DNA of 64,000 bases from Guadua angustifolia (taxonomy: Eukaryota; Streptophyta; Magnoliopsida; Poales; Poaceae). The notes beneath the pieces are model-generated. The model worked only from the letters and a program-made list of their open reading frames with translations. It was not told the origin of the DNA and searched no databases. How positions within the stretch are numbered: the first letter of the stretch is position 1; each line of letters begins with the position of its first letter. The DNA lies in the NCBI GenBank assembly GCA_036346375.1, contig CM070518.1, forward strand, positions 1,302,001 through 1,366,000, written 5' to 3'. Shown piece after piece: positions 33,727 to 45,156 of this stretch. The translations under genes were made by a program, and so were the position numbers.

Positions 33727-34504
33727 GTAGCCCCCGAGTGCTTCATGATCGAGTGCCTTTCTGCGGTCAAGTCTTCCCGAGTGCTTTTAGCCGAGTGCTT
33801 GTCGCTTGGCGAGGAGGTCACGAAGAACTCGACGAAATTCCTTGTGCAATTTATTCCGAGTTGTCTCTGACCTGGTTTACGGTGACTAGATTATTTGGCA
33901 TGTTTCTGTCTTTGTATTCAGCCGAGTGGTATTAGCGCATCCGGGCGCATAACCCTTGGCCTTTTTACAGAGCACATCTCAGCCTGTCCATCGGGTATCC
34001 ATCGCCGCCCTTCTTGGGGTCACACGATCATCATACCTTGTAGGCATCTATTTTTAGAGTCATCTTTACGGTACCTGACTTCGTTCTCTGAACGATATCA
34101 GCTTACGGCCTATCATGAGGCATACCATAAGAGGATGTTATTTCTTGGGTGGTACCCGTTATCCTGTGTGTCACGGGCTTCTGGCTTTTGACCCATCTTG
34201 GGGCATACCATTTCCAAATTCAATTTTTTGGGCCGTTGGCGATTGTGCACGACGTGCGTGTCCGCCGGCCCAACCTGAAGTACTCCCTAGGGCGGCTTTA
34301 GGACCTTGGAAAGGTGATGCGGTTTCCCGCTCGAGGCGAGAGTCGGCGTCGCTTTCCTATTAATATGGAGCAAATGAGGTGGCCTTGCACTGTTCCCATT
34401 TGCCCCTTTGTTCTCCAATCTTTTTCCCTCGCGACCTCCGCCGCTAGGGTTAACTCTTCTTGTCATCCTAATATCCCGCGATCGCGAGGCTTCTTCATTC
34501 GAGA
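33727..34504 (+). other. E3 spacer upstream of the antisense gene
   Basis: No domain-bearing frame. TATTAATATGG at about 34359-34369 may act as a TATA region for the plus-strand gene that begins at 34505. Repeated CCGAGTG words occur at 33735-33800. Confidence 0.4.
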
Positions 34505-37443
34505 ATGTCGTCTCCTTCTCCCGCAACCGTTCATCCGTCTGCCGCGGCCAAGGATTGGGCTACCTCGGTAACGACGGAGGGGCGGCTGGAGGATTTAGTA
34601 AGCGTCGGTGTTTTTTCGCCATTGGTAATGCTCGCCGCCCGCCCTACTACAGGTGAATTCTGCCCCACCCCTCGTGCTGAGGAGGTGGTCGTCTTTGAAT
34701 CCTTCTTTATGTGTGGGCTTGGTCTCCCGGCATCCCCTTTTCTCCGCGGCATTCTTGAGTTTTATGAGATTGAGCTAACTCATCTTAACCCCAACTCCAT
34801 TCTCCAAATTGCTGCCTTCGTCATCCTCTGTGAGGCCTTCCTTGGTATTCGCCCCCACTTCAATCTCTTTCGCCACCTTTTCCTTCTTAAGCCTTTTCCT
34901 AATAAGAACTCCCCCAAAGTGGTTGGGGGTGTCGGGTTCCAACTGAGGGATGGCATGAAAAAGCCTTACTTTACCATTCCTTTCAAGACCTCGAACAAGG
35001 GTTGGCACCAAGAGTGGTTTTATTGCGCCAATCCTGATCCTCCGTTTCCCGCCTTTACCGGGACGCCACCCAAGCCTTCTCTTGACTGGACATCGCTTCC
35101 CAGAGATGATGGGATGGACCAAGTGATTGACCTCATGGGGCTGATTGCTGAGTTGAAGGAGAATGAGCTCACTGGCACGGCCGTCGTTGCCAACTTCTGT
35201 ACCCGCCGAATTCAACGTCTCAAAGATCGAGTTCATCCTGGGTACGAATATGAGGGCGCCAACGATCCTACTCGGGAGGTTTCTGAGGAAATTACCTTGG
35301 CGGCGTTCTTCGGTCGCGTTGCTGATTTTTTCGCCCCGAATGAGAAGATCGTCATTCCCAGAAGCCCGAGACCTTTTACAAAGCTCAACCCTGCTCCTCC
35401 GGTAAGGGATCTTCATCGTCTTCCCGTGCTGAATCTTCTAACTTTTGTTAGGACTTTGACATGGATATATGTCTTCTTTTTCGTACTTGCAGGGACGTGA
35501 TGCCTTCTTTTCCGATGCACCGCTCCCTGAATTCCCCGTGCATAAGGGTGATAAGCGAAACTTCCCCGCTCGTGCTTCTTCCGCGGCCCCGATTGCAAAG
35601 CGGAGCAGAGTGAATGAACCTGACGATAATCCTGCCGGGAAAGGGAAAAATCCGGTTGTTCGCAAGGCTAAGAGGAAGCAGTCGGCTAAAGATGTATGTC
35701 CGACCGGTGGTCCAAAGATCCGGGACCCTACGACTGTGCGGCCTCCTCCCGGCTTCTTCCTCTTCAAGCCAGTCTGTGGGACCCGATGTGTTTAAGCCCC
35801 CGGCTCACCCCACAGTCGAAAGTGTGCCTTCGCCTGCGTGCCCGACTGGAGCTCCCTTGTTTACCACGCAAAGTATGCCTGTAGGGACTCCTGCTGGTAG
35901 TCCATCCGCCCGGAGGGGTTTAAAGTGCAAGGTAACAAGATCCAACAGGTTGGATTTCCTTGTCATCCCTTCCTTGTTCCCCTGGACCGCGTCTTGATTG
36001 TTTCTTCTCGTAGGGATCCTGTTGATGAAGTCCTTCATGAAACACCGCATCTGGAGTCTCCGCAGATTGTCCACGGGTGATTCTGCACCATGGAGGTCGA
36101 GAGGTTGGTCGATCTTTGCGTCATTGCTTCTAATGTTGCCACGGAACCAGTCGGAACGGTCCTCCCGACAGCCCCTGAGGCTACAAGCAGTGAAGCCAAT
36201 TTGGAGCCGAGTGGTTCCCAGCCACTTTTCCTTCTCGGACCATTGTCGCGCCCATCCGTCAATCTTCTTTGTTTCTCCTTTGACGCCAGAAGATCTTCCT
36301 TCCCCCCCTTCGCCCATCACCACCGCATGAAGAAGTCCCCCCGCCTCCTCGCCTGAAATCTCCGGTGCGGGCTGCATTTGTTGATGATGACGATGATGTG
36401 ATCCTTTTAGACGGCGAGGACGAGGATAAGGATTGGGAGTCATTCTGTGATGCCGCCTACACCTGTTATCGTCTTGGCAATGTGAGTTGCCTGTGCTGCA
36501 CTTTCTTTAGGAGTCTTCTTTTGTTTTCTCTGAAGCTTATCCTTGCTTTGTCGTCTCCAGCGCATGTCGTCCTTTGCCAAGGACCGGAATTTTCTTCTTT
36601 GAAAATTACTCCCGAGGATGAAAATGAGGAAGGATTACGCTGCCGAAGTTGAGCAGATCCGTACTGAGCTGGAGGGGGAGCTCACACGCACCCGCGTAGA
36701 GAATCGAGAGGAACTGGAAGGACTTCGAAGTCGAATCCAGTCTCTCGAGGCGGAGAAGCTGAACCTGGTTAATTCTTCTGACGGTATTCCTCTTGTCCGA
36801 GTGCCTTGAGCCCCGACTCTTATTCTTCGTCTTCTGATGCCTCGGTCCTTGCCTTTTCAGATTTTCGGGAGAAGCTCGAGTCCTCTTTTTCCCGAAATGA
36901 GGAACTGAAGAAAGCTGAAGAAGATGCCAAGAAAGAAGTGGCCAGGCTGACAAGAGAGTTGGCAGGTGCGCTCTCGGTTTTGTCCTCTGTCTTGTCGTCC
37001 TTCTTTTGGCAGTTCCGGACTTACCCGACTGGTATCCTGCAGTGCATCGGGTCAACTCGCAAGCTCAGTACCAGGTTCTTAATGATAAGATCAAATGTAC
37101 TGAAGCGCGAGCCGATCGTCTCCAAGTGGGTTCAGAGAGGATGTTGCGAATCCTGAGTCTTGATGAAGCCGGCACCAGCGGTGTCCCTTATGACGCCGAT
37201 ACCACAATTCAGAGGCTGGAAGAAGCCCTTAAGAAGCTTACTGCGCATTTGGAGGACATCGCAATCACGAGCGCCTGCCAGGTGTTGGCGATCACCAAGT
37301 CCTTGTATCCGCGGGTGGAGCTTGAGGCTGTCAAGGAAGGGTTTGCCCGTACTGTCGATGACGATCAAGCGCTTGCCCTTATGGATGAGGTCAAGGACAC
37401 TGCCGCTGCTTTAGTTAAAAACTTGGACTTGGGTCCTGTGTAG
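34505..37443 (+). CDS. E3 antisense extra ORF (aORF), spliced, 'gypsy-type transposon' domain
   Basis: Proposed exons: 34505-35401, 35493-35693, 35773-35931, 36014-36481, 36561-36783, 36861-36965 and 37013-37443, each bounded by GT...AG. The first two introns (91 and 79 bp) are phase 0, and exon 3 ends in phase 0. Exon 1 (about 299 residues) carries the Transposase_28-like domain (about residues 40-230) with FFMCGLGLPASPFLRGILE, LNPNSILQIAAFVILC and WFYCANPDPPFPAF. Middle exons are basic then acidic (DDDDDVILLDGEDED). Exons 5-6 form a coiled coil, and the last exon is helical. A frame slip at exon 4 and an in-frame TGA near 36081 suggest this copy is decayed. Function is unknown; such ORFs recur in Tat elements. 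Confidence 0.72.
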
Positions 37444-37989
37444 TCTTCTGTTTGTACTGAATTTGCCCTGCGATTTTTTGTTCCTTTGGGATGATTATTC
37501 CAATATTGAAAAAATTCCCCTCTGGCCTGAATTTGCCTTGTGAAAATGTCTTGCTTCTGCCTTAATGCACTCGTTGGTTCCCGGCCCATTAGGAGGCATG
37601 TCTGGCGTCCAGGCCCGTTTTGAAGTCTTCGATCATCATGGCGTTTGACCCCCCTCGAGACATGTGCGACGTTACGTCTAGCGTCCGGGAGGTGAATCGT
37701 TCCCGCCTCGATGACAGGCGTCGTTTTGAGCGAGAGCGAGTCTCTCTCCAGGGACAGATGTTGCCCCGTATAAGAGTGAACTCAGCCTCGGTTTTTGTGA
37801 TTTGCAGCGCACTACCGCTCTCCGCCGGCTCGTTCCTCTTCTTTTCTTCAAGAACCTCTTCTTGTTTCTTTGAAACACTCGTCCGTTCGCCTTCCTCTTT
37901 GCTTGGTTTCTTCGTTTTTTGTGCTTATGGAATTGTGACCGTCGGTTGATCGTTCGTCTTTTTTGCAGGTTCCTTTCTTCTTCTTCCTC
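37444..37989 (+). other. E3 spacer and possible promoter of the second plus-strand ORF
   Basis: GTATAAGAG at about 37769 is TATA-like, and TTTTTTGCAG at 37959-37968 is a good splice acceptor just before the ATG at 37990. This suggests a transcript with a 5' untranslated intron. No coding domain was seen. Confidence 0.4.
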
Positions 37990-38412
37990 ATGGATTCTTC
38001 TTCTTCTTCTGAGGATCTCTCTCCCTTGTCTCTCCCTCCAGAATCCCCGGGTCCGCCGGTTGAACCGTGGGTCGAGAACATGCTCTTCAATTTTGGAGAT
38101 GACGCCCCTGCGGATCCTGAGGACAAACTTGCCGAGCTCTGGACTGAGTATGATCTCGCCATGGCGGGGGCTGCGGAGCAGGAGGCCGTCGCCCGGGACA
38201 CCGCCGCCGTTGACGTCTTGATCGAGGTTGTCCCTAGGCTTGCTGAGGCCAGGGCGCCCTCATTGAGGCCGTGGGGCGTGCGCGCCGGGGGTAGATTTTA
38301 TTTCTGCAAGAAAAGTAGCACTTTTGTTGTATATATCTTTTATGCTCTCTGGACAATGCTGGGCTTTTGTAATATTGTTTTAGTCGCTGTTTTCTTTTTT
38401 TTCCTTGTTTAG
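37990..38412 (+). CDS. E3 second plus-strand ORF, acidic, unknown function
   Basis: 140 codons from ATG at 37990. A serine run and acidic start (MDSSSSSEDLSPLSLPPESP) is followed by a helical Glu/Ala-rich part (EDKLAELWTEYDLAMAGAAE, then AVDVLIEVVPRLAEARA). The hydrophobic tail from about residue 110 looks like untranslated sequence read through. The ATG is preceded by a strong acceptor. It is antisense to gag-pol and follows the larger antisense gene. No family was recognised; it could be an exon of a longer transcript or a passenger. Confidence 0.4.
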   Translation: MDSSSSSEDLSPLSLPPESPGPPVEPWVENMLFNFGDDAPADPEDKLAELWTEYDLAMAGAAEQEAVARDTAAVDVLIEVVPRLAEARAPSLRPWGVRAGGRFYFCKKSSTFVVYIFYALWTMLGFCNIVLVAVFFFFLV

Positions 38413-38849
38413 ATCTTTTCGACTTTCCCGAGTGGTTTTCATCCTTCCTTATGCTTAGGCACCCCGTCCGATTAGTCTAGCCCCCGAGCATCGCGAGTTA
38501 GCGCCTGGCTCTTTTCCCTCGGGCATGCTGTTAGGTAACTAGATTTTTTCGTTCGGGGTATCACAATCAAAAGTTTAGAGCACTCGGACTTAGCCGCGAT
38601 CATAGGAATTGGTTTGCACGCGGGGTTGCACATGTGCAACACTATTAAGTGTAGCCCCCGACTTACTGCTTAATTGAGAAGCAATTGAGTAGCAAGTCAA
38701 TTGAATCAAAATTCTGACACATGGCATCTCTTGAAACAAGTGAACTTCCCAGTAGAGTTGCGCATGCGCAACACTATTAGGTGTAGCCCCCGACTTACTG
38801 CTCAATTGAGTAGCAATTGGGTAGCAAGTCTAGGAAAAGATAAAACATT
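38413..38849 (-). repeat. E3 spacer with palindrome-headed duplicated units
   Basis: Two units of about 74 bp start at 38625 and 38757 (132 bp apart). Each opens with a perfect 16-bp palindrome (GTTGCACATGTGCAAC and GTTGCGCATGCGCAAC). Each continues with CACTATTA(A/G)GTGTAGCCCC, then CGACTTACTGCT and an AATTGAG(A/T)AGCAATTG stretch. TAGCCCCCGA is, on the minus strand, a polypurine-like tract similar to the one beside the 3' LTR. Confidence 0.85.
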
Positions 38850-40171
38850 TTAAGAGTAAAAACGACGTAGCTGCTCTATGTTCCATGAGTTGCTGATGAT
38901 GGCGCCGTCTTCTCGCTTAAGCCTGTAAGCTCCCGGACGTGTCACTTCGTCGACGATGTAGGGGCCTTCCCAATTCGGAGATAACTTGTGCTCGTGCTTC
39001 TGACTCTTTATTAGGACCAAATCGCCCTTGGAGAACGCTCGGTTTCGGACGTTTCGATCATGGTAGCGGCGTAGGGCCTGGAGGTATTTGGCCGACTGGA
39101 CCGCAGCGACCTCCCTTGCCTCTTCGAGCCGATCGATGTCTTCCATTCTGCCTTCCTCCGACTCGGCCTCCTTGAAATTTCGGACCCGAGGGGATCCAAG
39201 GTCAACTTCGATGGGTAGGACCGCCGAGCCGTGAACCGGGACCAAAAAAGGTGATTGCCGGTAGCCTCTTTGGGTGGTTCTCGGCCCCAGTCGAAGGCAA
39301 TTCTTTTACCCATCGGGTGGCGTACGGTTTGAGACGGTCGAAAATTCGCGCCTTTAAGCCCTACAGCACCATGCCGTTTGCCCTTTCTACCTGACCGTTG
39401 CTTTTTGGATGAGCCACGGAGGCGAAGCAAATTTTGATACCGAGCTCGTCGCACCAGTCTTGAAATTCTTCTCCTCGGAATTGGGTCCCATTGTCCGTGA
39501 TAATCCTGTTTGGCACGCCGAACCTTACCACGATTTCTTGAAAAAATTCTTTGGCTTTGGCCACCGTGATTGTAGCCACTGGCTTTGCTTCTATCCATTT
39601 GGTGAATTTATCGATGGCGACGAAGGGATGAGTGAAGCCGCCTTGAGCCTTCTTCAATGGGCCGACTATGTCGAGCCCCCAGACTGCAAAACGGCCAAGT
39701 GACCGGAATTATGCGCAACCACGGCGAACGCGTGTATTTGGCGAGCAAAAACTAGCATCCTTCACGAGGTTAAATGCGATGTCCTCTGCGCCGATTCTGA
39801 CGGTCGGCGAAGAAACCTTGTCGATATGCCTTGCCCACCGGTGTGCTTGATGCGCTGCGTGGTGCCTGATTCGAATGGATTTCTCTGAGTAGGTTTTTTC
39901 CTTCTTGTTCTGATATGCATCGCCTTAGAACTCCGGAGGCACTTTTTTGGAATAATTCTTCTCCTACTACCATGTAGTTCTTGCTACGTCGCGAGATGCG
40001 TTCTGCCTCTGTTTGGTCTTCTGGAAGTTCATCCCTTAACAGGTAATTGAGAAAAGGAGCCGTCCAATCTGCGTTGATGCCTAAGACCTCTTCTTCAATG
40101 GGTGTTTCTTCCGATTTGCCTTGTTCCTGCTTTTGGCTTATTGAAGGTTTATGGAGTTCTTCGACAAACAC
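38850..40171 (-). pseudogene. E3 integrase and linker
   Basis: On the minus strand 40171-39770 is the linker after RNase H. 39657-39361 carries the integrase core (FTHPFVAIDKFTKWIEAKPV, then RIITDNGTQF and SVAHPKSNGQVERAN), with the D, D and E catalytic positions visible. 39245-38850 carries the C-terminal region (YLQALRRYHDRNVRNRAFSK, then GDLVLIK and NWEGPYIVDEV), a GPY-type module, ending at a stop at 38850. Two frameshifts (near 39770 and 39250-39360) break it. Integrase inserts element cDNA into chromosomes. Confidence 0.88.
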
Positions 40172-41931
40172 ACCGTCGGGCTGTTGCCCAAGTGGAACCT
40201 AGCCTTGCCAATTCGTCTGCTGCTTTGTTGTCACGACGGAGCACATGAATGAGCTCCAGCCCGTCGAACTTGCCTTCCAGCTTCCGTACCTCCTGGCAGT
40301 ATGCTGCCATGTTGTCTTCGATGCACGACCAATCCTTTTGTACTTGATTAATTACCAACATGGAGTCGCCCCGAATAGTCAGCCGTCGGACAACAAGGGA
40401 AATCGCGATGCGAAGCCCGTGGATGAGTGCCTCGTACTCGGCGGCATTGTTTGACGCCGGGAAGTGGATCTGAAGGACGTATTTCAGGCGCTCACCCGTT
40501 GGAGAGATGAGGACCACGCCTGCTCCTGCGCCGCTGAGCATGAGGGATCCGTCGAAATACATTGTCCAATATTCCAGCTCTTCGATTGTCGTTGGAGTTT
40601 GCAACTCTATCCATTCGGCGGTGAAGTCGGCAAGTATTTGGGACTTTATTGCCGTTCGCGGCCTGAAGGTGATTTCAAAGGCCCCGAGCTCTACCGCCCA
40701 CTTTGCAATCCTCCCGGTGGCCTCCCGATTGTGGAGTATGTCCCCAAGCGGGAAGGTGGTGACCACCGAAATTGGGTGCTCTTGGAAGTAGTGCTTGAGT
40801 TTACGAGAGACGAGCAACACGGCGTACAATAGTTTTTGTACCTGTGGGTAGCGCACCTTGGATTCTCCCAGTACCTCGCTGATGAAATAGACTGGCCGCT
40901 GGATTTTCTGGAGGTGCCCTTCTTCCTTCCGCTCTGCCACGATTGCAGCGCTGACTACATGAGTCGTTGCCGCAATGTAGAGCAAAAGGGGCTCTTCGGG
41001 CATTGGAGGAACTAGCACAGGTGGGGATGACAAGAATGTCTTCAGTTCTTCGAAAGCCTGTTGTGCCTCGGTGGTCCATTGAAAGTTACCCTGCTTCTTT
41101 AGAAGTTTGAAAAAGGGCATTCCTCGTGATCCTAGCCGAGAGATGAATCTGCCGAGTGCCACCATGCATCCGGTGAGCTTCTGGACGTCCTTCTGACTGG
41201 TTGGAGGTTTTATTTTTAGAATTGCATTGATCTTTTCTGGGTTTGCCTCGATGCCCCGCTGTGAAACAATGAATCTGAGTAATTTCCCTGATGGGACTCC
41301 AAAGACACATTTTTCCGGGTTAAGCTTCATCTTGTAAGCCCTTAGGCTTTCGAAGGTTTCAGCTAAGTCCGGTATGAGGTCTTTCTTTGCACGGGACTTG
41401 ACAACAACTTCATCCACATATGCTTCCACATTGCGCCCGATCTGGGAGTGAAAACATCGCTGTATTGCGCGTTGATAAGTTGCACCATCGTTCTTCAAGC
41501 CGAACGGCATCGTGACGTAGCAGAACGCGCCAAATGGAGTGATGAATGAATTCTTGATGCAGTCTTCCTCTTTTAGCCTGATCTGGTGATATCCTGAGTA
41601 GGCATCCAGAAAACTAAAGCTCCACGACTGTAGTCGAATCTACCACGATCAATACTGGCGGCGAAAGGATCTTCGGGCATGCTTTGTTGAGATCTGTATA
41701 ATCAACGCACATCGCCACTTTTATTCTTTTACGAACAAGCCTTTGGGTTCGCTTGACCAATCGAGGATGGTACACTTCTTTTATAAAACCTGCTGCTAAA
41801 AGCTTCGTGATTTCTTCCCTGATGGCTTCTTTCCTGTCTTGAGCAAATCTTCGTAGCCGTTGCTTGATGGGCTTGGCCTTCTCGTCAACGTTCAAAGAGT
41901 GCTCGATCACCTCCCTGGGAACACCGGGCAT
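40149..41931 (-). pseudogene. E3 reverse transcriptase with two RNase H domains
   Basis: 41931-41614 holds the start of reverse transcriptase (VAMCVDYTDLNKACPK) and breaks by frameshift near 41610. The long 453-codon frame 41510-40149 continues with MPFGLKNDGATYQR and the catalytic box, here YVDEVVVKS instead of YVDD. The first RNase H follows (RPVYFISEVL...), and a second, archaeal-type RNase H starts YFDGSLMLSGAGAGVV with SNNAAEYEAL. The extra RNase H is a Tat-lineage trait. The D-to-E change in the catalytic pair probably reduces or abolishes polymerase activity. Confidence 0.9.
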
Positions 41932-42182
41932 ATCGGATGGTTTCCGCGAAGATGTCGGTTGGCGAAGAAAGGTGACGAGCGCGTCTTCCTATTGAGGTGA
42001 GGCTGTCCGTCGAGTATGTCTGGCGGAGTTGGACGAGTCGAGGATTACCTTCTTGGTCCCCTCGTTAGGATTCAGGCTTGTCTTGACCTGCTTCTTGGTC
42101 GGTACTTCTCCTTCGTCTTCTTGGTGTGCGGCTGCCTGCCGGATCTTCTCTCTATCATCTGCTACCTCTTGAGCTTGACCAT

Positions 42183-44465
42183 CTATGACTTTCTCATCAC
42201 AGATGAGCATCGCTTGACATCGCCACTGATGGAAATGATACCCTTCGGCCCTGGCATCTTTAGGACGAGGTAAGTGTAATGAGGCACGACCATGAATCTG
42301 GCCAAGCCGGGCCTTCCCAAGATGGCATGATATGCCGTCTGGAAGTCGGCTACTTCAAAGTTGAGGTACTCTGTCCGGAAATTCTCCTTGGTTCCAAACG
42401 TGACCGGCAAGGTGATTTGTCCGAGTGGGATTGAAGAAGTTCCGGGAATTACTCCATGAAATGGTGATGAACCCCGCTTCAGCTCGGAACGAGGAATCTT
42501 CATATCGTCGAAAGTTTTGGAGAAGAGAACATTGAGCCCACTCCCTCCGTCGACCAGCACCCTCTTGAGTTTAACATTGCGCACCACCGGGTCCAACACC
42601 AGCGGAAATCTCCCAGGATAAGGGATGTGATCCGGGTGGTCTGAGCGGTCAAAAGTGATGGGGATCTCGGACCATCTGAGGTACTGAGGAGCTGCTGACA
42701 TGACGGCGTTGACGTCTCTGGCCGTGAGTTTTTGCTTTCGCTTTGACTCGTAAGCCATTGAGCCTCCGTAAATGTAGTTGAGTTCACGTTCCATCTTTTG
42801 ATATTCGCCTTCATCATCTTCAAGGGGATTTTGTTTTTTCTTCTCTTCATCTTTTGTTTCGCCTCTGGCTGGTCGTTTTCTGGATTCCTTGGCGAACCTC
42901 CTCAAAGTGAAGCAATCTTTTGCAGCGTGTTTACCTTTTGGATGAAAAGGACAAATAGCTTCCATCACCGTATCATAGTCATCGGTGCGTGGTGCGCGAT
43001 GCCGGCCTTGCTCGGTTGCCGCCACTATCTCTTCAGGCTTCCGCTTCCTGTCACGTTGTCTTGATGACTCGGCGTAATCTTTCTTATCTTTATGTCGTGG
43101 GCGATCATCTTGCCGTTCGGCCAAAGCATCTGAGGCCGTCGCATAACGATCTGCCAGCTCGAACATCTCCCTTACGGTGGTCGGTGGCTTTCGAGACATC
43201 TTCTTGATCAGGTCGGGGTCATTGACATCCTTCTGGAATGCCGCGATGACTGCCGCTTCCGAGATATCCCTGATCGTATTCTTCTTTTGCATGAAGCGCC
43301 GGATAAATTCTCGGAGCGTCTCATTCCTTTTCTGGCGGAGCTGGTACAAGTCCCATTGCGTTCAGGTCGCTCATAAGTGCCTTGGAAGTTGGTGATGAAT
43401 TGTTCACAAAGGTCTTCCCAGGAATCTATGGAATTTGCCGGAAGTCCTGTGAGCCATGCTTGAGCCGAAGAGGTGAGCATGACTGGGAGGTAATTATCCA
43501 TCACATTGCGATCGCCCCCGGCAGCCATGATCGCGAGAGAGTAAACCTGGAGCCAAGCTTCTGGATCTCTTTCTCCGTCGAATTTGGTGATGCTCTTGGA
43601 TTGAATCGCCGGGCCAAACCACTCGGCGAGGGGTGGCCGGATGCCCTCAATAAGACGTCGTTGCGCCGTGGAGAACGTCGATAAAGCGATTTAGCTCGGC
43701 GGTCTTCGTCTTCGCCCCATAATGGCGGAGGTTATTGCGGCGATCGTTCGGTTGTCGTGGCCAATGCCAACGTTCATAGTCATCTCTGCGCCTCTGGCGC
43801 TCTTCATCTTCGATCCGCGTGCGGCGTTTAAATCCTGTGAAGGTCGGTGATGCTATGCGAACATCTTCCCCGTCGAAGCTCTACTTTGTGGCATTGCGTC
43901 TTGCGTATTCTTGCTAGCGACTGCGAGTTGAGGAGGCGATGCGAGATGGCTCCCTTTCCCTTGGCTCCTCTGGTCTTTCTTTGAATTGCCGCGCCGCCAC
44001 CATGCTTTGAACTTGAGCTCGATCGGGCGGCGGGCTATCGAGGACCAGCGGTGGTCCTAAGGTATCAAGAAGCGTCTTGGAGGCAACGATATTCTGCTGA
44101 GGAGTATGAAAAACCGATTGGTTCCCCATCTTCGTCTGCAAGACTTCTTCATTGACATTGCGGCCTCTGTTCTAGAGGAGCCTCGCGCGGCCTTCTTGAT
44201 GATGACACTCTTCCTCTGCAGCGTTTGCCACGTCCTTCTGTTGCTGAGATTCAGTTCGCAGCTCTTCGATCACGAAAATGCTACGAAAGCTCTGAAGATT
44301 TTCCGCCTCGTCTTTTGAATTGGAGGAACATAAAGATGAGGGGGGTTGACCTTTGAATCCGAGTGGTTTTCTAGTATATTTTACCACTCGGGGTTCGTCA
44401 TCAGTTGGTTCCGTCTCAAGGCGGGGTTCGGACCTCTGGCTTATCGTTCGGGGACAGATGGCCAT
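42183..44465 (-). pseudogene. E3 gag and protease
   Basis: 44465-43914 encodes the N-terminal gag region. 43528-43208 (MLTSSAQAWLTGLPANSI, then SWEDLCEQFITNFQGTY) is the gag core, and 43349 onward continues RNETLREFIRRFMQKKNTI. A zinc-binding motif CPFHPKGKHAAKDC follows at about 42972-42931. Protease is at about 42570-42250 (VLVDGGSGLNVLF with D-G-G, and a later AILGRPGLARF motif). Frames change at about 43900, 43700, 43330 and 42180. Gag and protease would form and mature the particle. Confidence 0.87.
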
Positions 44466-44668
44466 GCTTGTTCCCGATCCGAGTGGTTGTCCGGCTAAGG
44501 GAACCTCAGAATTGCCTCCAGATTGGAACTGATCCGAATCCGAAAGGGAAAGATGGCCAAAATCGTCGGCGATGAAAATCAGACTTAAAGCGGCGAGGGC
44601 CCCGACCGAAGGTGGCCATGTTTTTCTTTGGAGATTGCCATCGAGCTTCTTTGAGATCGATCTAAGCA

Positions 44669-44686
44669 GACCCTACTGGCGCGCCA
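44669..44686 (-). promoter_or_regulatory. E3 primer-binding site
   Basis: Minus-strand TGGCGCGCCAGTAGGGTC lies two bases beyond the 5' LTR. TGGCGCGCCAG followed by a GTAGGG-type tail is the common primer-binding motif of grass Tat elements. Confidence 0.78.
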
Positions 44687-44688
44687 GC

Positions 44689-45156
44689 CGCCGAGGTTAT
44701 TACCGATAATAATGAAAAAGGGGGCTAAGTATTGGATCCAAACTTCGATGGTTGCACAAGACACGGGAATTATCTGAGTTCGGGCTCTCACGGTAGAGAT
44801 AATACCTAATCACGTGCTCTGGGATTATGATTGGCTATCTTATTTCTTGATGATCTTGTCTTCTCTTCTTAGTCCCTCCTTTATATAACGAGGCGGGCGG
44901 TTTACAAAAGAGAGTCCTACTCGGACTCGAGGTGGAGTTTTATATCTTTACATCTATTCCGATTATGTATTAGTTGTGATTACAATTATCCCCTGCCTAA
45001 TACGACTCGATTTCCTTAACTAGGATCTGTCATGATTCTTCACGCCTTGCTCAGCCCAGGCTACCTCCGGCCTTCTGTAGTCGGCCTGGCCTAGTTTCGC
45101 CTGGTTGGGCCTTCGCAGGCCTGCCGTGTGGCACCCTGGGGTATACATACCCCACA
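44689..45156 (-). repeat. E3 5' LTR
   Basis: 468 bp. Its minus-strand U3 half (44897-45156) is almost identical to the 3' LTR, with a small indel near 45125. Its other half (44689-44896) differs at more than 20 sites. The terminal CA has changed to CG. Confidence 0.9.

Larger units (their letters stand above)
33254..45156 (-). mobile_element. E3: Tat-lineage Ty3/gypsy retrotransposon
   Basis: LTRs at 33254-33726 and 44689-45156 enclose gag-pol on the minus strand in the gypsy order gag, protease, reverse transcriptase, RNase H, a second RNase H, integrase. A plus-strand gene lies between integrase and the 3' LTR. The second RNase H and the additional antisense ORF are known traits of the Tat lineage (RIRE2, Grande and relatives). 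The flanks aaggg (33249-33253) and agggg (45157-45161) are an approximate 5-bp duplication in a purine run of E2. It sits in the E2 3' untranslated region, so it is younger than E2. Confidence 0.9.
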
